A DNA stretch of 64,000 nucleotides. Source: Streptococcus infantis. GTDB lineage: Bacteria; Bacillota; Bacilli; Lactobacillales; Streptococcaceae. Position 1 is the stretch's first letter. Each line of letters starts with the position of its first letter. This document shows, piece after piece, positions 9,598 to 18,330 of the stretch. The position numbers and the translations under genes were made by a program. Under the pieces are notes generated by a model. That model had not been told where the DNA came from. It did no database searches and saw only the letters and a list, made by a program, of their open reading frames with translations. The stretch covers positions 62,001 through 126,000 of the forward strand of contig NZ_JYGT01000007.1 of NCBI RefSeq assembly GCF_000960085.1. The letters are read 5' to 3'.

Positions 9598-10086
9598 CTA
9601 TTCCATACTCTCTAGCTCATCCATATCTTTTTCATACTTCTTCTGAGCCCATTCACCATAACTTTTCAAACCTAAGTTACCAATAAAGACCCAAGGAAGA
9701 TAAAGTAGATAGGTAATGATCCAAGCAGACAAGTATTTAACGTTCAGAGGATTGTGCTGATAAATTTCGATATTGAATTGATAATTCTGCAACATCAAAA
9801 GAGTCGTAATAGCGAGAGTTACCAGCAAACACCCTATAATTGTAAAATGAAAACGACTATAGTAGTTCACACCCAAATCTCGAGCACGGCCGAAAAAGTA
9901 AGAAGTTCCAATAATGATAATGATGAGAATCATTCTCGGATTAAAAAGACTTGGTGCTAATACTGTAATCATATAAGATAAAAGCAAGAAAGCTATAGAG
10001 ATATAGAAACTTTCAGCTCCCGCTTTATTCATCAGTTGTTCTTCTCTTTCGTCTAGTAAGTGATAATAAAAAAATCTATTTTTCAT
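9598..10086 (-). CDS. Four-helix membrane protein paired with XRE regulator
   Basis: 162-aa integral membrane protein with about four hydrophobic segments (~28-47, 50-67, 82-100, 120-140) between charged ends (MKNRFFYYHLLDEREEQ.. and ..KKYEKDMDELESME). Resembles the small DUF6773/DUF3278-type proteins encoded next to XRE regulators in streptococci; function unknown. The reading frame starts 11 bases before the end of the regulator gene, so the two are translationally coupled. Whether the membrane protein modulates the regulator is inference. Confidence 0.7.
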   Translation of the reverse strand: MKNRFFYYHLLDEREEQLMNKAGAESFYISIAFLLLSYMITVLAPSLFNPRMILIIIIIGTSYFFGRARDLGVNYYSRFHFTIIGCLLVTLAITTLLMLQNYQFNIEIYQHNPLNVKYLSAWIITYLLYLPWVFIGNLGLKSYGEWAQKKYEKDMDELESME

Positions 10087-10285
10087 CTTCTTCCTCCCAA
10101 AATAATTGATCTAACGTTTTGCCTAGGCGTCTGCAAATAGACTGGCAAAGGGATAGACTAGGATTATATTTCCCAGCTTCTATCAAGCCGATAGTCTGTC
10201 TAGTCACCCCTACAGCTTCTGCCAAGTCACCTTGTGTCAGTTCAAGCTCTACTCGAGCGAGTTTTAATTTTAAATTCTTAGCCAC
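10076..10285 (-). CDS. XRE-family transcriptional regulator
   Basis: 69-aa DNA-binding protein consisting almost only of a helix-turn-helix: LARVELELTQGDLAEAVGVTRQTIGLIEAGKYNPSLSL (residues ~9-46), the YgzD/Cro-like class. Start is GTG at 10285 with a strong GGAGGAGG site. Promoter TTGCAT (10362-10357), 16-bp spacer, TATAAT (10340-10335). A near-palindrome TTACATTATGCAA (10350-10362) overlaps the -35 and could be its own operator. Acidic C-terminus WEEEDEK. Confidence 0.85.
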   Translation of the reverse strand: MAKNLKLKLARVELELTQGDLAEAVGVTRQTIGLIEAGKYNPSLSLCQSICRRLGKTLDQLFWEEEDEK

Positions 10286-10394
10286 TTCTTACCTCCTCCT
10301 TAATTTTAAAAGTCGCGCTTCTTTTTTCAACTTTATTATATCATATATTTTACATTATGCAATATATATCTGTCATTTTGTGCGATTTTTTTAA

Positions 10395-10425
10395 CAAAAA
10401 AACTCTACCACTTACATGATAGAGA
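10395..10425 (-). terminator. Terminator after HAD phosphatase gene
   Basis: On the minus strand CTCTATCA (10425-10418) pairs with TGGTAGAG (10410-10403), followed by T7. Confidence 0.8.
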
Positions 10426-10434
10426 GTTCTCTGC

Positions 10435-11031
10435 TTATTCAAATTTTTTCAAAATATCTACAACGTCACTTCTCTGTTTGACTTGATAGGCTTTGATGCC
10501 TAATCTTTCAGCCATGTTGGTATTATCTATTACATCATCTAGAAAAATACAATTTGAAGGATCCAACTCATATTTACGGAGGATTTCCTCAAACATTTTT
10601 CGATCAGGTTTGATAGCCTTGATATCACAGGAAAGAACAAGCCCATCTAAAATCTTTTCTAGAGGTGCTAGTTGATTTTTCAATAATTCATAAAAAACTG
10701 GTGAGGTATTAGATAGGACAAAAATACGATGGCCATTTTCCTTTAAACGTGCAAGAAGCGGAAAGACTTCCGTGTAAATATCGATATAGGCAGGCCAGTT
10801 CCAAATGACTTCTTCAACCTTTTTCTGATAGCAATCTCCTAATAGGGAAAGAACCTTATCAACCAATTCTTCCCGAGTCAAGGTCCCCAGGTCCAACCTT
10901 TCCCATAGCCCCGACTGAAAAATAGCCTTGTCTAATATCAGATAATCTTTCTGAGTTTTAGCTACAGCTTTCAAAATCTTATCCTTGTTCCATTCCAGTA
11001 GAACATTACCCATATCCAGTATAATATCCAT
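10435..11031 (-). CDS. HAD superfamily hydrolase (YihX-like phosphatase)
   Basis: 198-aa haloacid dehalogenase-fold hydrolase of subfamily IA. Motif I ILDMGNVLLEW (nucleophile Asp, with GNV as in YihX), motif II FVLSNTS near 104, motif III Lys in IKAIKPDRKMFEEIL, motif IV CIFLDDVIDN. YihX-type enzymes act on sugar phosphates such as alpha-glucose-1-phosphate; substrate here unknown. I start at ATG 11031; the codon before it (TTG) is possible but less likely given the AGG site. Own terminator. Confidence 0.85.
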   Translation of the reverse strand: MDIILDMGNVLLEWNKDKILKAVAKTQKDYLILDKAIFQSGLWERLDLGTLTREELVDKVLSLLGDCYQKKVEEVIWNWPAYIDIYTEVFPLLARLKENGHRIFVLSNTSPVFYELLKNQLAPLEKILDGLVLSCDIKAIKPDRKMFEEILRKYELDPSNCIFLDDVIDNTNMAERLGIKAYQVKQRSDVVDILKKFE

Positions 11032-11086
11032 CAACCTGCCTCCATTATTATGTGACCAATCACTTTACTTCATTCCTAATTTTAAT

Positions 11087-11497
11087 TTATAAATCTTTTT
11101 GATAATAGTGCCTTTGTCCAGTACAGGGATAGTCTTTTAAGGTAAAGACTTCCTGGTAACCATGTTTCTGATAGAAGGCTGGCGCTTGAAACTGATACGT
11201 ATTCACAAAAGCGTACCGACAATTTCTCTTCTTAGCTTCACTTTCTGCTCGTTGCAATAGTTGGGAGCCGATTCCTTGTCCTCGCAAGTCTTCTTTCACA
11301 AATAAATACTCAATTTCTAGCCAATTTCCAAAGGTCTCTGCTACTAAACCAGCCAGGAGTTCACCGCTATCATCTTCAACATAAAGGTTAAGTGGCTCAC
11401 TTTCAGCTGTTTCCCTTTTGGAACGATTATAAGAGCGAACCAACTCTCCGATTTTTTGCGCTTTCTGAGATTCTGTATCTTCCAATCGAATGTGCAT
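11087..11497 (-). CDS. GNAT N-acetyltransferase
   Basis: 136-aa acetyltransferase. Conserved core LFVKEDLRGQGIGSQLLQRAESEAKKRNCRYAFVNTYQFQAPAFYQKHGYQEVF holds the acetyl-CoA pyrophosphate loop (RGQGIG) and the FYQKHGY motif. Substrate unknown. ATG at 11497 lies after a clear GAGGAGGG site; the preceding TTG is disfavoured. Short separate gene between the HAD gene and the permease. Confidence 0.85.
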   Translation of the reverse strand: MHIRLEDTESQKAQKIGELVRSYNRSKRETAESEPLNLYVEDDSGELLAGLVAETFGNWLEIEYLFVKEDLRGQGIGSQLLQRAESEAKKRNCRYAFVNTYQFQAPAFYQKHGYQEVFTLKDYPCTGQRHYYQKDL

Positions 11498-11562
11498 CAA
11501 ACCCTCCTCAAAGACACTTACGCCTTGATTATATTCCTATTTTAAATAACTGTCAAACTAGA

Positions 11563-11590
11563 AAGCTCACCAACCTGAGTTGATGAGCTT
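11563..11590 (-). terminator. Probable terminator after amino-acid permease
   Basis: 12-bp stem: AAGCTCACCAAC (11563-11574) with GTTGATGAGCTT (11579-11590), one G:U in RNA. The T-run on the minus side is weak. Confidence 0.6.
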
Positions 11591-11595
11591 CTGAC

Positions 11596-12969
11596 TTATT
11601 TTCTAAACTTCCATTGGCTGTAAATACCAAAAGCAACAATCCAGATTGCTGAACCTCTAGCTCCCATTACAGTTGATTCTTGTAAAAAGAGAGTTCCAAA
11701 CACAAAGATAAAGAAGAGCATGGTCAGAGGATTTAGCAAGCGATATTGAGGCATGAGATAACCATCTGCCATAAAGTCCTTAGACTTACGATATTTGAGA
11801 TGGGCTACCATGATCAAGATGTAGATAGCGATATAAACACCTGATGAAGAAGCTGTAATCAAAGCAAAGGCATCTGATACGCCAGGAAGTACATTGATGA
11901 AGGCAGCAAAACCAATCAATACGGCAGAAGCAATGATTGCATTCTGAGGAACGTTGTGGCGTGAGAGGGTATCTGCCTTAATAGCTTTCAAGAAACGATT
12001 GGGTGAATCATGGGCAATCTGATACAAGTGACGACCTGTTGAGTAAAGGGTTGAATTCAATGCTGACGCTGCTGAAGTCAAGACAACAAAGTTAATCAAA
12101 GCAGCCGCCCACTTAAGACCAACAAGTTCAAATACCGTTACAAATGGTGAATCTGCTGCAGAAAGCTCACGCCAAGGAATAATAGACATAATAGCTAAGA
12201 GTGCTCCACCGTAGAAGAAGATAATTCGCAAAGGAATTTCCTTAACAGCCTTAGGCAATACTTTTCTTGGATCCTTAGTTTCAGATGTGGTAACACCGAT
12301 AAATTCAATCATCAAGTAGGCAAAGAAAACCATCTGGAAGGCCATGACAAAGTTCATACCACCATTTGGGAAAAGGGAGAAATGCTCGCTGATATTTGTC
12401 AGGCTTGCTGAACCATAAGGAGTTTCAAAGCCGGTCAAAACCATAAAAACACCTGTCGCAATCATGGCAAGAATAGCCACAATTTTAATCATGGCAAACC
12501 AAAATTCTACTTCACCAAAGATTTTAACGGCAATCAAATTAACCAGTCCTAAAATTGTTAGAAAGACAACCTGAATCAACCAAGATGGCCAGGATGGAAA
12601 CCAAAACTGAACATAGTGCGAGATGGCTGTAATCTCAGCCATTCCGATAAAGACCACCGATAACCAATAAGACCAAACTGAGAAATAGCCCCAGCCCTTA
12701 CCTAGATAACGAGTAATAAAATTGATAAAGGTATGTTGCTCTGGGTCCTGGTACAACATCTCTCCGATAGCTCGCATCATGAGATACATAAAACCACCCG
12801 TAATCATATAGACAAGGACAATCGAAGGTCCCGTTAAACTGATAGAGCGACCAGCTCCCAAAAATAGTCCAGTCCCGATTGTTCCCGCAATGGCCATAAC
12901 TTGAACGTGGCGGTTTGTTAATCCACGTTCCATTTTACTTTTCTTTTTATGTTTATTTTCTGAATTCAT
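11596..12969 (-). CDS. APC-family amino acid permease (AAT/CycA-like)
   Basis: 457-aa transporter with about 12 membrane helices. The N-terminus LTNRHVQVMAIAGTIGTGLFLGAGRSISLTGPS is the substrate- and ion-binding signature of the amino-acid transporter (AAT) subfamily of APC permeases (CycA, AnsP, GabP relatives); GEMLYQDPEQHTFINF follows in TM2-TM3. Closest in feel to D-serine/alanine/glycine permeases, but specificity cannot be fixed. Single gene downstream of greA, with a cre-like palindrome in the upstream gap. Confidence 0.88.
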   Translation of the reverse strand: MNSENKHKKKSKMERGLTNRHVQVMAIAGTIGTGLFLGAGRSISLTGPSIVLVYMITGGFMYLMMRAIGEMLYQDPEQHTFINFITRYLGKGWGYFSVWSYWLSVVFIGMAEITAISHYVQFWFPSWPSWLIQVVFLTILGLVNLIAVKIFGEVEFWFAMIKIVAILAMIATGVFMVLTGFETPYGSASLTNISEHFSLFPNGGMNFVMAFQMVFFAYLMIEFIGVTTSETKDPRKVLPKAVKEIPLRIIFFYGGALLAIMSIIPWRELSAADSPFVTVFELVGLKWAAALINFVVLTSAASALNSTLYSTGRHLYQIAHDSPNRFLKAIKADTLSRHNVPQNAIIASAVLIGFAAFINVLPGVSDAFALITASSSGVYIAIYILIMVAHLKYRKSKDFMADGYLMPQYRLLNPLTMLFFIFVFGTLFLQESTVMGARGSAIWIVAFGIYSQWKFRK

Positions 12970-13009
12970 CTAGTCTCCTCAAGTTTTTAGAATGAAGAAA
13001 AGGAGTGAT

Positions 13010-13023
13010 AGGAAGCGCTTTCC
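13010..13023. promoter_or_regulatory. cre-like site between greA and permease
   Basis: AGGAAGCGCTTTCC matches the CcpA operator consensus TGNAANCGNWNNCA at 12 of 14 positions, with the CG centre. About 40 bp upstream of the permease ATG and also between the arms of a possible greA terminator (GGAGT..ACTCC). Confidence 0.45.
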
Positions 13024-13051
13024 CTGTATCTACTCCTTCTTTTTTACCCTA

Positions 13052-13534
13052 TTAAACTGTTTTTTCAACTTTTAAAATTTTAACGTCATAGCTTCCAGCA
13101 GGTGTTTCGATTGTAGCGATATCACCTGTTTTCTTACCAATCAAGGCTTGACCGATTGGGCTTTCGTTTGATACTTTTCCTGCGAAGGCATCTGCACCAG
13201 CTGAACCAACGATAATGTAAACTTCTTCTTCGTCTTCTCCAACTTCTTGGATAGTTACAGTTTTTCCGATAGCAACTTCATCTTGCGCAACTGCATCGCT
13301 ATTCACGATTTCTGCATAACGAATTTTTGTTTCCAAGCTTGAGATTTGTCCTTCAACAAAGGCTTGTTCGTCCTTAGCTGCTTCATACTCACTATTTTCT
13401 GACAAATCACCGTATGAACGAGCAATCTTGATACGTTCTACGACTTCTGGACGACGTACTAATTTTAATTCTTCTAATTCTTTTTCGAGTTTTTCCTTTT
13501 CTTCCAATGTCATTGGATAAGTTTTTTCTACCAT
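13052..13534 (-). CDS. greA: Transcription elongation factor GreA
   Basis: 160-aa factor that stimulates RNA polymerase to cleave backtracked transcripts. N-terminal coiled coil (~1-75) with the acidic tip region [18 protein letters not shown], and a C-terminal FKBP-like domain ending [32 protein letters not shown]. The start ATG at 13534 gives the family length and N-terminus [17 protein letters not shown]; an upstream TTG (13543) would add three residues. Follows mltG by about 75 bp. Confidence 0.97.
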   Translation of the reverse strand: MVEKTYPMTLEEKEKLEKELEELKLVRRPEVVERIKIARSYGDLSENSEYEAAKDEQAFVEGQISSLETKIRYAEIVNSDAVAQDEVAIGKTVTIQEVGEDEEEVYIIVGSAGADAFAGKVSNESPIGQALIGKKTGDIATIETPAGSYDVKILKVEKTV

Positions 13535-13584
13535 TTTTCTCAACTTTCTTTTGATTGTTTCAATAAAATTTACTTTCTTAAAGC

Positions 13585-13612
13585 AAAATTATGTGGAAAA
13601 CCACATAATTTT
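13585..13612 (-). terminator. Hairpin at the mltG stop codon
   Basis: Perfect 12-bp stem AAAATTATGTGG / CCACATAATTTT with a 4-base loop, overlapping the mltG stop codon. The following T-run is short, so it may only reduce read-through into greA. Confidence 0.65.
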
Positions 13613-15248
13613 AGTTTGTGCTATTTGATTTGTTTAATTTACCATTGATATGTTCTTGAACATTTTTGTCATGTTCTTCCAATGTTGTGGCAAAGTAAAC
13701 TTTACCATCTTGAACATTGGCCACAAAGTATAGATAATCACTCTTTGTTTGATTGATACTTGATTCGATAGCATCTAAACTCGGGCTATCAACTGGTCCA
13801 GGCATAAGACCTACTTTTGTATAGACATTGTATGGTGAATCAATTGATGTATCAATAGCTGCATCATCAGCAAGACTGATTTTTTGACCAAGTTTTCCTT
13901 CTGCATAAAGGATAGCAATATTACTTTGAAGTGGCATATTTTGGTTCAAGCGATTGTAGAAAATTCCCGCAATCAACTTACGATCCTCTGTTTTTGCTCC
14001 TTCTTTTTCTACAAGTGAAGCAATCGTTAAGAGCTCATTTACTGTTAAGTTCTTTTCTTTGATAGTAGTATAATGTGTAGTTAAACTTTTGTCCATAGCA
14101 GCTAACATTTCATCAATTAAACTTTCAACAGTCGTACCTTCTTTAATACTATATGTTGCAGGGAAAAGATAACCCTCTAAACGATATCGAACACCACTAT
14201 CTTTTGTAGGTAAACTTTCGAGAAGATTTGGATATTTTGCAACCTCTTGAGCAATAAAGTTTTCATCTTGAACTTTTGCCTTAAAGGCATCTGCTGTTAA
14301 TGGTTCTTTAAAATCACCTTGAAGTTGTCCAACAGCTTGTGCAATTTGCTCAAGCGTATAACCTTCTGGAATAGTTAAATTTGCAAATACTACTTCTTGA
14401 GGCTCTGGAGTCCCACCAACTTGCAAGGCTTTAATTAATTCATCAGTGCTCATACTCTTCTGCAAATTATAAAAACCTGACTTTAATTCTGTATAATTTT
14501 TATATTTTACATATAAAGTAAAAAGCATACCATGCTTAACTAGGCCAGATTTTTCTAATATTGAACCAATTTCCTGAGTATTAGAACCATTTGGAATCTG
14601 AACCTTTACAAATTGTTTAGATGATGGATCTACAGGTTGCAAGGCCGATTCTGCATAACGAAGACCAAAGAAACCACCTACACTGAATAAAATCAGTAAT
14701 AGAAATACTGTCACTAAACATCCTTTTAAGTGAGATTTTTTCTTTTTCTTGGTTGGTTTCACAGACTCTCTACGACTTCTTCTAGGAAGTTCTGCAGTTT
14801 CAGTTTCAACATCCGCATGATTTTCATTCGCGAACTCTTCTTTGCTAGATGAAAAGCTTACAGTTTCAGTTGCTTCTGGAGAAGCATCTTGAGTTTTGTA
14901 AGAAACTGAAACCCTAGTTGGAATCGAATGTTTTTCTTCTTTTTCTGAGATTGTTTGAGGTGACTCAACTACCTCTTCAGGAGTTTCTTCTGTATCAGTT
15001 GAACGTGGAGGAACAACTGGTGCATTATCAATTAACTGATCAACAGCTGAAATTGATTGTGCAATTAATTCTTCTTCAGAAATACCTGGTTCTTTTTTTT
15101 CTGGAGTTGATTCAGAAGAATCTGCTAAAGCTGAAAAAAGGTCGTCAGTTTGTTCCGCCCCATTTGCCTCTTTTTTTAGTCGTTCTAAATCGCGTAAAAT
15201 TTGCTCTTTAAAACTTAACTTTTCTTCTTCATTTGAATTTTCGCTCAA
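13611..15248 (-). CDS. mltG: Endolytic murein transglycosylase MltG
   Basis: Membrane lytic transglycosylase that cuts nascent glycan strands and, in pneumococci, takes part in peripheral wall growth. 545 aa: a disordered acidic cytoplasmic region (1-~165), a basic stretch KPTKKKKKSHLKG, one membrane helix (~177-197), a LysM-like segment (~215-285), and the YceG catalytic domain with LLTIASLVEKEGA (catalytic Glu in ~414-416) and YNRLNQNMPLQSNI. Start codon is TTG at 15248 after AGGAGG. Probable operon with upstream GNAT genes and murC. Confidence 0.94.
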   Translation of the reverse strand: MSENSNEEEKLSFKEQILRDLERLKKEANGAEQTDDLFSALADSSESTPEKKEPGISEEELIAQSISAVDQLIDNAPVVPPRSTDTEETPEEVVESPQTISEKEEKHSIPTRVSVSYKTQDASPEATETVSFSSSKEEFANENHADVETETAELPRRSRRESVKPTKKKKKSHLKGCLVTVFLLLILFSVGGFFGLRYAESALQPVDPSSKQFVKVQIPNGSNTQEIGSILEKSGLVKHGMLFTLYVKYKNYTELKSGFYNLQKSMSTDELIKALQVGGTPEPQEVVFANLTIPEGYTLEQIAQAVGQLQGDFKEPLTADAFKAKVQDENFIAQEVAKYPNLLESLPTKDSGVRYRLEGYLFPATYSIKEGTTVESLIDEMLAAMDKSLTTHYTTIKEKNLTVNELLTIASLVEKEGAKTEDRKLIAGIFYNRLNQNMPLQSNIAILYAEGKLGQKISLADDAAIDTSIDSPYNVYTKVGLMPGPVDSPSLDAIESSINQTKSDYLYFVANVQDGKVYFATTLEEHDKNVQEHINGKLNKSNSTN

Positions 15249-15329
15249 AGGTATTTACCTCCTTGTTGATAATCCATAATATTATATCTTAAAAACTAGA
15301 GAAAAGCAACCTTATAAGCTTTTCTACTA

Positions 15330-15824
15330 TTAATTCTTATTTTCCCAGACCATATCATACCATTCTTCTCCCGCAAATTGGGACTTAGACTTACCTTCAT
15401 TGACAAAACCATGCTTCTCATAGTAATCAATAAGGTAGTCATGGCAGGTCAAATTAATTCCCTCTCGCTCATGCTTAAGAGCTACCTCTTTCAAGGCTGC
15501 CAGTAGTTTTCTTCCCAGCCCTAAGGATTGAGCCTTCTTTGCAACAGACAAACATGTAACAGATATATAACCACCTGCTCTATGACTGTGATCTTGTATG
15601 TCCTCTGTGAAGGACTGATCTTGTAAATAGCGATGAGGAACCACTGGCCCTTCAATATAACCGAGTATCTCTCCATCTTTTTCGGCCACTAAAAAACTAG
15701 TCTTAATCTCTTTTAGATGAGCTTCAAAAACAGATCGAGGTATGGCTTCCTCAATTGAAAAATTCTCTAATTCAATCTCTAAAATACGGTCTAAATCGCT
15801 AAATCTAGCTTGTCGAATAATCAT
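15330..15824 (-). CDS. GNAT N-acetyltransferase (tandem copy 2)
   Basis: 164-aa acetyltransferase; core VTCLSVAKKAQSLGLGRKLLAALKEVALKHEREGINLTCHDYLIDYYEKHGFVNEG with the acetyl-CoA loop. Similar to amine acetyltransferases of the PaiA/AANAT-like type. The ATG at 15824 follows AGGAGGAAAT and overlaps the stop of the preceding GNAT gene as ATGA; a longer frame to 15854 lacks a ribosome site. The neighbour is a distant paralogue (shared L..Y.E..GFV.EG region), suggesting an old tandem duplication. Confidence 0.87.
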   Translation of the reverse strand: MIIRQARFSDLDRILEIELENFSIEEAIPRSVFEAHLKEIKTSFLVAEKDGEILGYIEGPVVPHRYLQDQSFTEDIQDHSHRAGGYISVTCLSVAKKAQSLGLGRKLLAALKEVALKHEREGINLTCHDYLIDYYEKHGFVNEGKSKSQFAGEEWYDMVWENKN

Positions 15825-16336
15825 ATTTCCTCCTGATAATAGGGATTTTGCCAATGCATGAGAAAGGCAAACTCACTGCTCCTTTCTCCTTCTATAATCC
15901 CTTGTTCCACAAATCCATTCATTTCAAAGTAGGCTAGCAATTCATCCTCACAAAGAAGATAAATACCGGGACTATTTTGTTGAAGAACAACTTGTTTGAA
16001 GGCTGCTAGCAATAAGGTTCCAAATCCTTGCCTCTGATAATCCGGATGAACAGATAAATCAGCAATCACATAATTTCTATCACTGATAAGTTCTACATTT
16101 GCCAACTCTTCTATCCATCTGATTAGTGAGGAATTAGCAAGATCTGTTCCTAGGATATAAGCAATTACCACATCATCAAGACTAGCTAAGAGAAACGTAT
16201 CCGCATGACTGCGGATACGTTCTTCTATCATTTTTCTATTTGTTATTTCTCGAGAACCTGCTGTGCAATTAGAAATCAAGCAAATTTGTTCCATATCTGA
16301 ATGCGTGGCTTCTCGAATTTTAATTGGAAATTCCAT
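15821..16336 (-). CDS. GNAT N-acetyltransferase (tandem copy 1)
   Basis: 171-aa acetyltransferase immediately after murC. Motif VIADLSVHPDYQRQGFGTLLLAAFKQVVLQQNSPGIYLLCEDELLAYFEMNGFVEQG has the QRQGFG acetyl-CoA loop. Substrate unknown. Nine bases after the murC stop, and overlapped by four bases by the next GNAT, so co-transcribed with murC. Confidence 0.87.
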   Translation of the reverse strand: MEFPIKIREATHSDMEQICLISNCTAGSREITNRKMIEERIRSHADTFLLASLDDVVIAYILGTDLANSSLIRWIEELANVELISDRNYVIADLSVHPDYQRQGFGTLLLAAFKQVVLQQNSPGIYLLCEDELLAYFEMNGFVEQGIIEGERSSEFAFLMHWQNPYYQEEI

Positions 16337-16344
16337 CTTGTTCC

Positions 16345-17679
16345 TTACTGAACATTATTTGTCAAATTTGACAAGAGACGTTCGAATGAGTATTCATATG
16401 ATTGAATGTCACCTGCTCCCATAAAGACGTATACAGCATTGTCATGGTCTAAGAGCGGAGACACATTTTCAACAGTGATAACTTGATGTTTTTTATCAAT
16501 CTTGGCTGCTAAATCCTCAACCTTAACATCACCATGGTCAACTTCACGAGCAGATCCATAGATTTGTGCTAGGTAAACTGCGTCAGCCTGGTTCAAAGCT
16601 TGTGCAAAATCATCCAACAAAGCAATTGTACGAGTAAAGGTATGCGGTTGGAAAATAGCAACGATTTCCTTGCTTGGGTATTTTTGACGTGCAGCATCTA
16701 GAGTTGCGATAATTTCAGTTGGGTGATGCGCAAAATCATCGATGATAACAGTATCATTGACAATTTTTTCTGTAAAGCGACGTTTCACCCCACCAAAAGT
16801 CTTCAAGTGTTCACGCACTAGATTCAAGTCAAAACCAGCAGTATAAAGCAAACCAATCACTGCAGTAGCATTCATGATATTGTGGCGTCCGAAAGTTGGA
16901 ATGTGGAATTGACCTAACTCTTGACCACGGAAGTGAACGGTGAAGGTTGAACCTGTAGTAGAACGAAGCAAGTCACTGGCTACAAAGTCATTGTTTTCTG
17001 CTTCAAAACCATAATAGTAAATTGGAGCATCAGATGTAATCTTACGCAACTCAGCATCTTCACCATAGACAAACAAACCTTTGCTGATTTGTTTTGCATA
17101 ATCATTGAAGGCGTTGAAAACATCTTCTAAGCTTGTGAAGTAGTCAGGGTGGTCAAAGTCGATGTTGGTAATGATAGAGTATTCTGGGTGATATGGCATG
17201 AAATGGCGCTCGTACTCGTCTGACTCAAAGACAAAATACTTGGCATTTTCAGAGCCACGACCTGTACCATCTCCAATTAGATAGCTAGTATCAGTAATGT
17301 GTGACAAGACGTGAGAAAGCATCCCGGTTGTTGAAGTCTTACCGTGTGCACCAGCAACTCCCATGCTGATAAAGTCACGCATAAAACTACCAAGAAACTC
17401 ATGATAACGTTTATAACTTAGACCATTCTTGTCTGCATAGGCGATTTCAACGTTGTTATCTGGACGAAAGGCATTCCCAGCGATAATTTCTAAATCACCC
17501 TGAAGATTTTTCTCATCGAAAGGTAAAATTTTAATCCCTGCTTGCTCTAGTCCACGTTGGGTAAAGTAATATTTTTCAACATCAGATCCTTGGACCTTGT
17601 GCCCCATTTGGTGCAACATCAAAGCCAAGGCACTCATTCCTGATCCTTTAATTCCGATAAAATGATAGGTTTTTGCCAT
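16345..17679 (-). CDS. murC: UDP-N-acetylmuramate--L-alanine ligase
   Basis: Adds L-Ala to UDP-MurNAc, the first stem-peptide residue. 444 aa: N-terminal nucleotide-sugar domain with [28 protein letters not shown] loop [16 protein letters not shown] near 107-121, central motif [12 protein letters not shown], and C-terminal domain with [10 protein letters not shown]. These are the MurC-specific forms. Ribosome site AAAGGGG. Downstream of a hypothetical gene and the Snf2 helicase in one probable operon. Confidence 0.97.
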   Translation of the reverse strand: MAKTYHFIGIKGSGMSALALMLHQMGHKVQGSDVEKYYFTQRGLEQAGIKILPFDEKNLQGDLEIIAGNAFRPDNNVEIAYADKNGLSYKRYHEFLGSFMRDFISMGVAGAHGKTSTTGMLSHVLSHITDTSYLIGDGTGRGSENAKYFVFESDEYERHFMPYHPEYSIITNIDFDHPDYFTSLEDVFNAFNDYAKQISKGLFVYGEDAELRKITSDAPIYYYGFEAENNDFVASDLLRSTTGSTFTVHFRGQELGQFHIPTFGRHNIMNATAVIGLLYTAGFDLNLVREHLKTFGGVKRRFTEKIVNDTVIIDDFAHHPTEIIATLDAARQKYPSKEIVAIFQPHTFTRTIALLDDFAQALNQADAVYLAQIYGSAREVDHGDVKVEDLAAKIDKKHQVITVENVSPLLDHDNAVYVFMGAGDIQSYEYSFERLLSNLTNNVQ

Positions 17680-17690
17680 CTTTTTCCCCT

Positions 17691-18284
17691 TTACTCTGTC
17701 ATATTTGTCAAGTTCAACTCTTGAGCAATTTTACGTTCTTTTTCTGTTTGATTTACTTTTTTGTTATAAATCTGGCTTTTCTTTAGAAAATCATAATTAT
17801 TTTTCTTTGGTCCCAGATGCTCTTCTTTACTTGTTTGTTGCATCTGTGGAGCTATTTCAGCCAAAATATAATGGCTTTGTTTTAGTTTGTCACTATATTT
17901 GGTAAGCTCACCTGGATTTTCCTTTTGGAAAGGAGCTGTTGGCTGACTTGCTTGCCTTACTACATTATTTGAAGATTTATAGCGTTTTGTAAAACTAACA
18001 TCTTGGGTCAAATACTTTGCTGAACGTTTTCGTTTCAAATCAGCTCTGGCTTCTTCACGAGCAAGTTCAGCGTAGGTTTTTTCCTTTTTTTCAGTCAATT
18101 TCTCTGGTGCCTTAGTCGGTGACTCTTTTTCAGTAGTAATTGGTGACCATTCCAAGTAGTTTTTATCTTGGTAGTCTCCCTTAATGTTACTAATGAGATC
18201 CGACTCATCATATAAATTCATAAACGGCATCTCTGTCAGCATAATTTCATCATCTGACACTATTGGAAATCGTTCTAGCTTCAT
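17691..18284 (-). CDS. Conserved hypothetical protein between snf2 and murC
   Basis: 197-aa soluble, highly charged protein with no membrane segment or recognised domain. N-terminus [32 protein letters not shown] is conserved-looking; the middle (~55-110) is Lys/Glu-rich ([27 protein letters not shown]), likely helical or coiled; the C-terminus has another basic segment. Position between the helicase and murC is kept in pneumococci as I recall it. No function assigned. Confidence 0.7.
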   Translation of the reverse strand: MKLERFPIVSDDEIMLTEMPFMNLYDESDLISNIKGDYQDKNYLEWSPITTEKESPTKAPEKLTEKKEKTYAELAREEARADLKRKRSAKYLTQDVSFTKRYKSSNNVVRQASQPTAPFQKENPGELTKYSDKLKQSHYILAEIAPQMQQTSKEEHLGPKKNNYDFLKKSQIYNKKVNQTEKERKIAQELNLTNMTE

Positions 18285-18330
18285 TTTTATTTCCTTTCAA
18301 TACTCCATTATAGCGTAAAGTCTTGATTTT

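Noticed and set aside
9598..10285. XRE/membrane-protein pair as a toxin-antitoxin system.
   Set aside because: The membrane protein has four long helices and 162 residues, unlike small toxins; a regulator-sensor pair is the simpler view.
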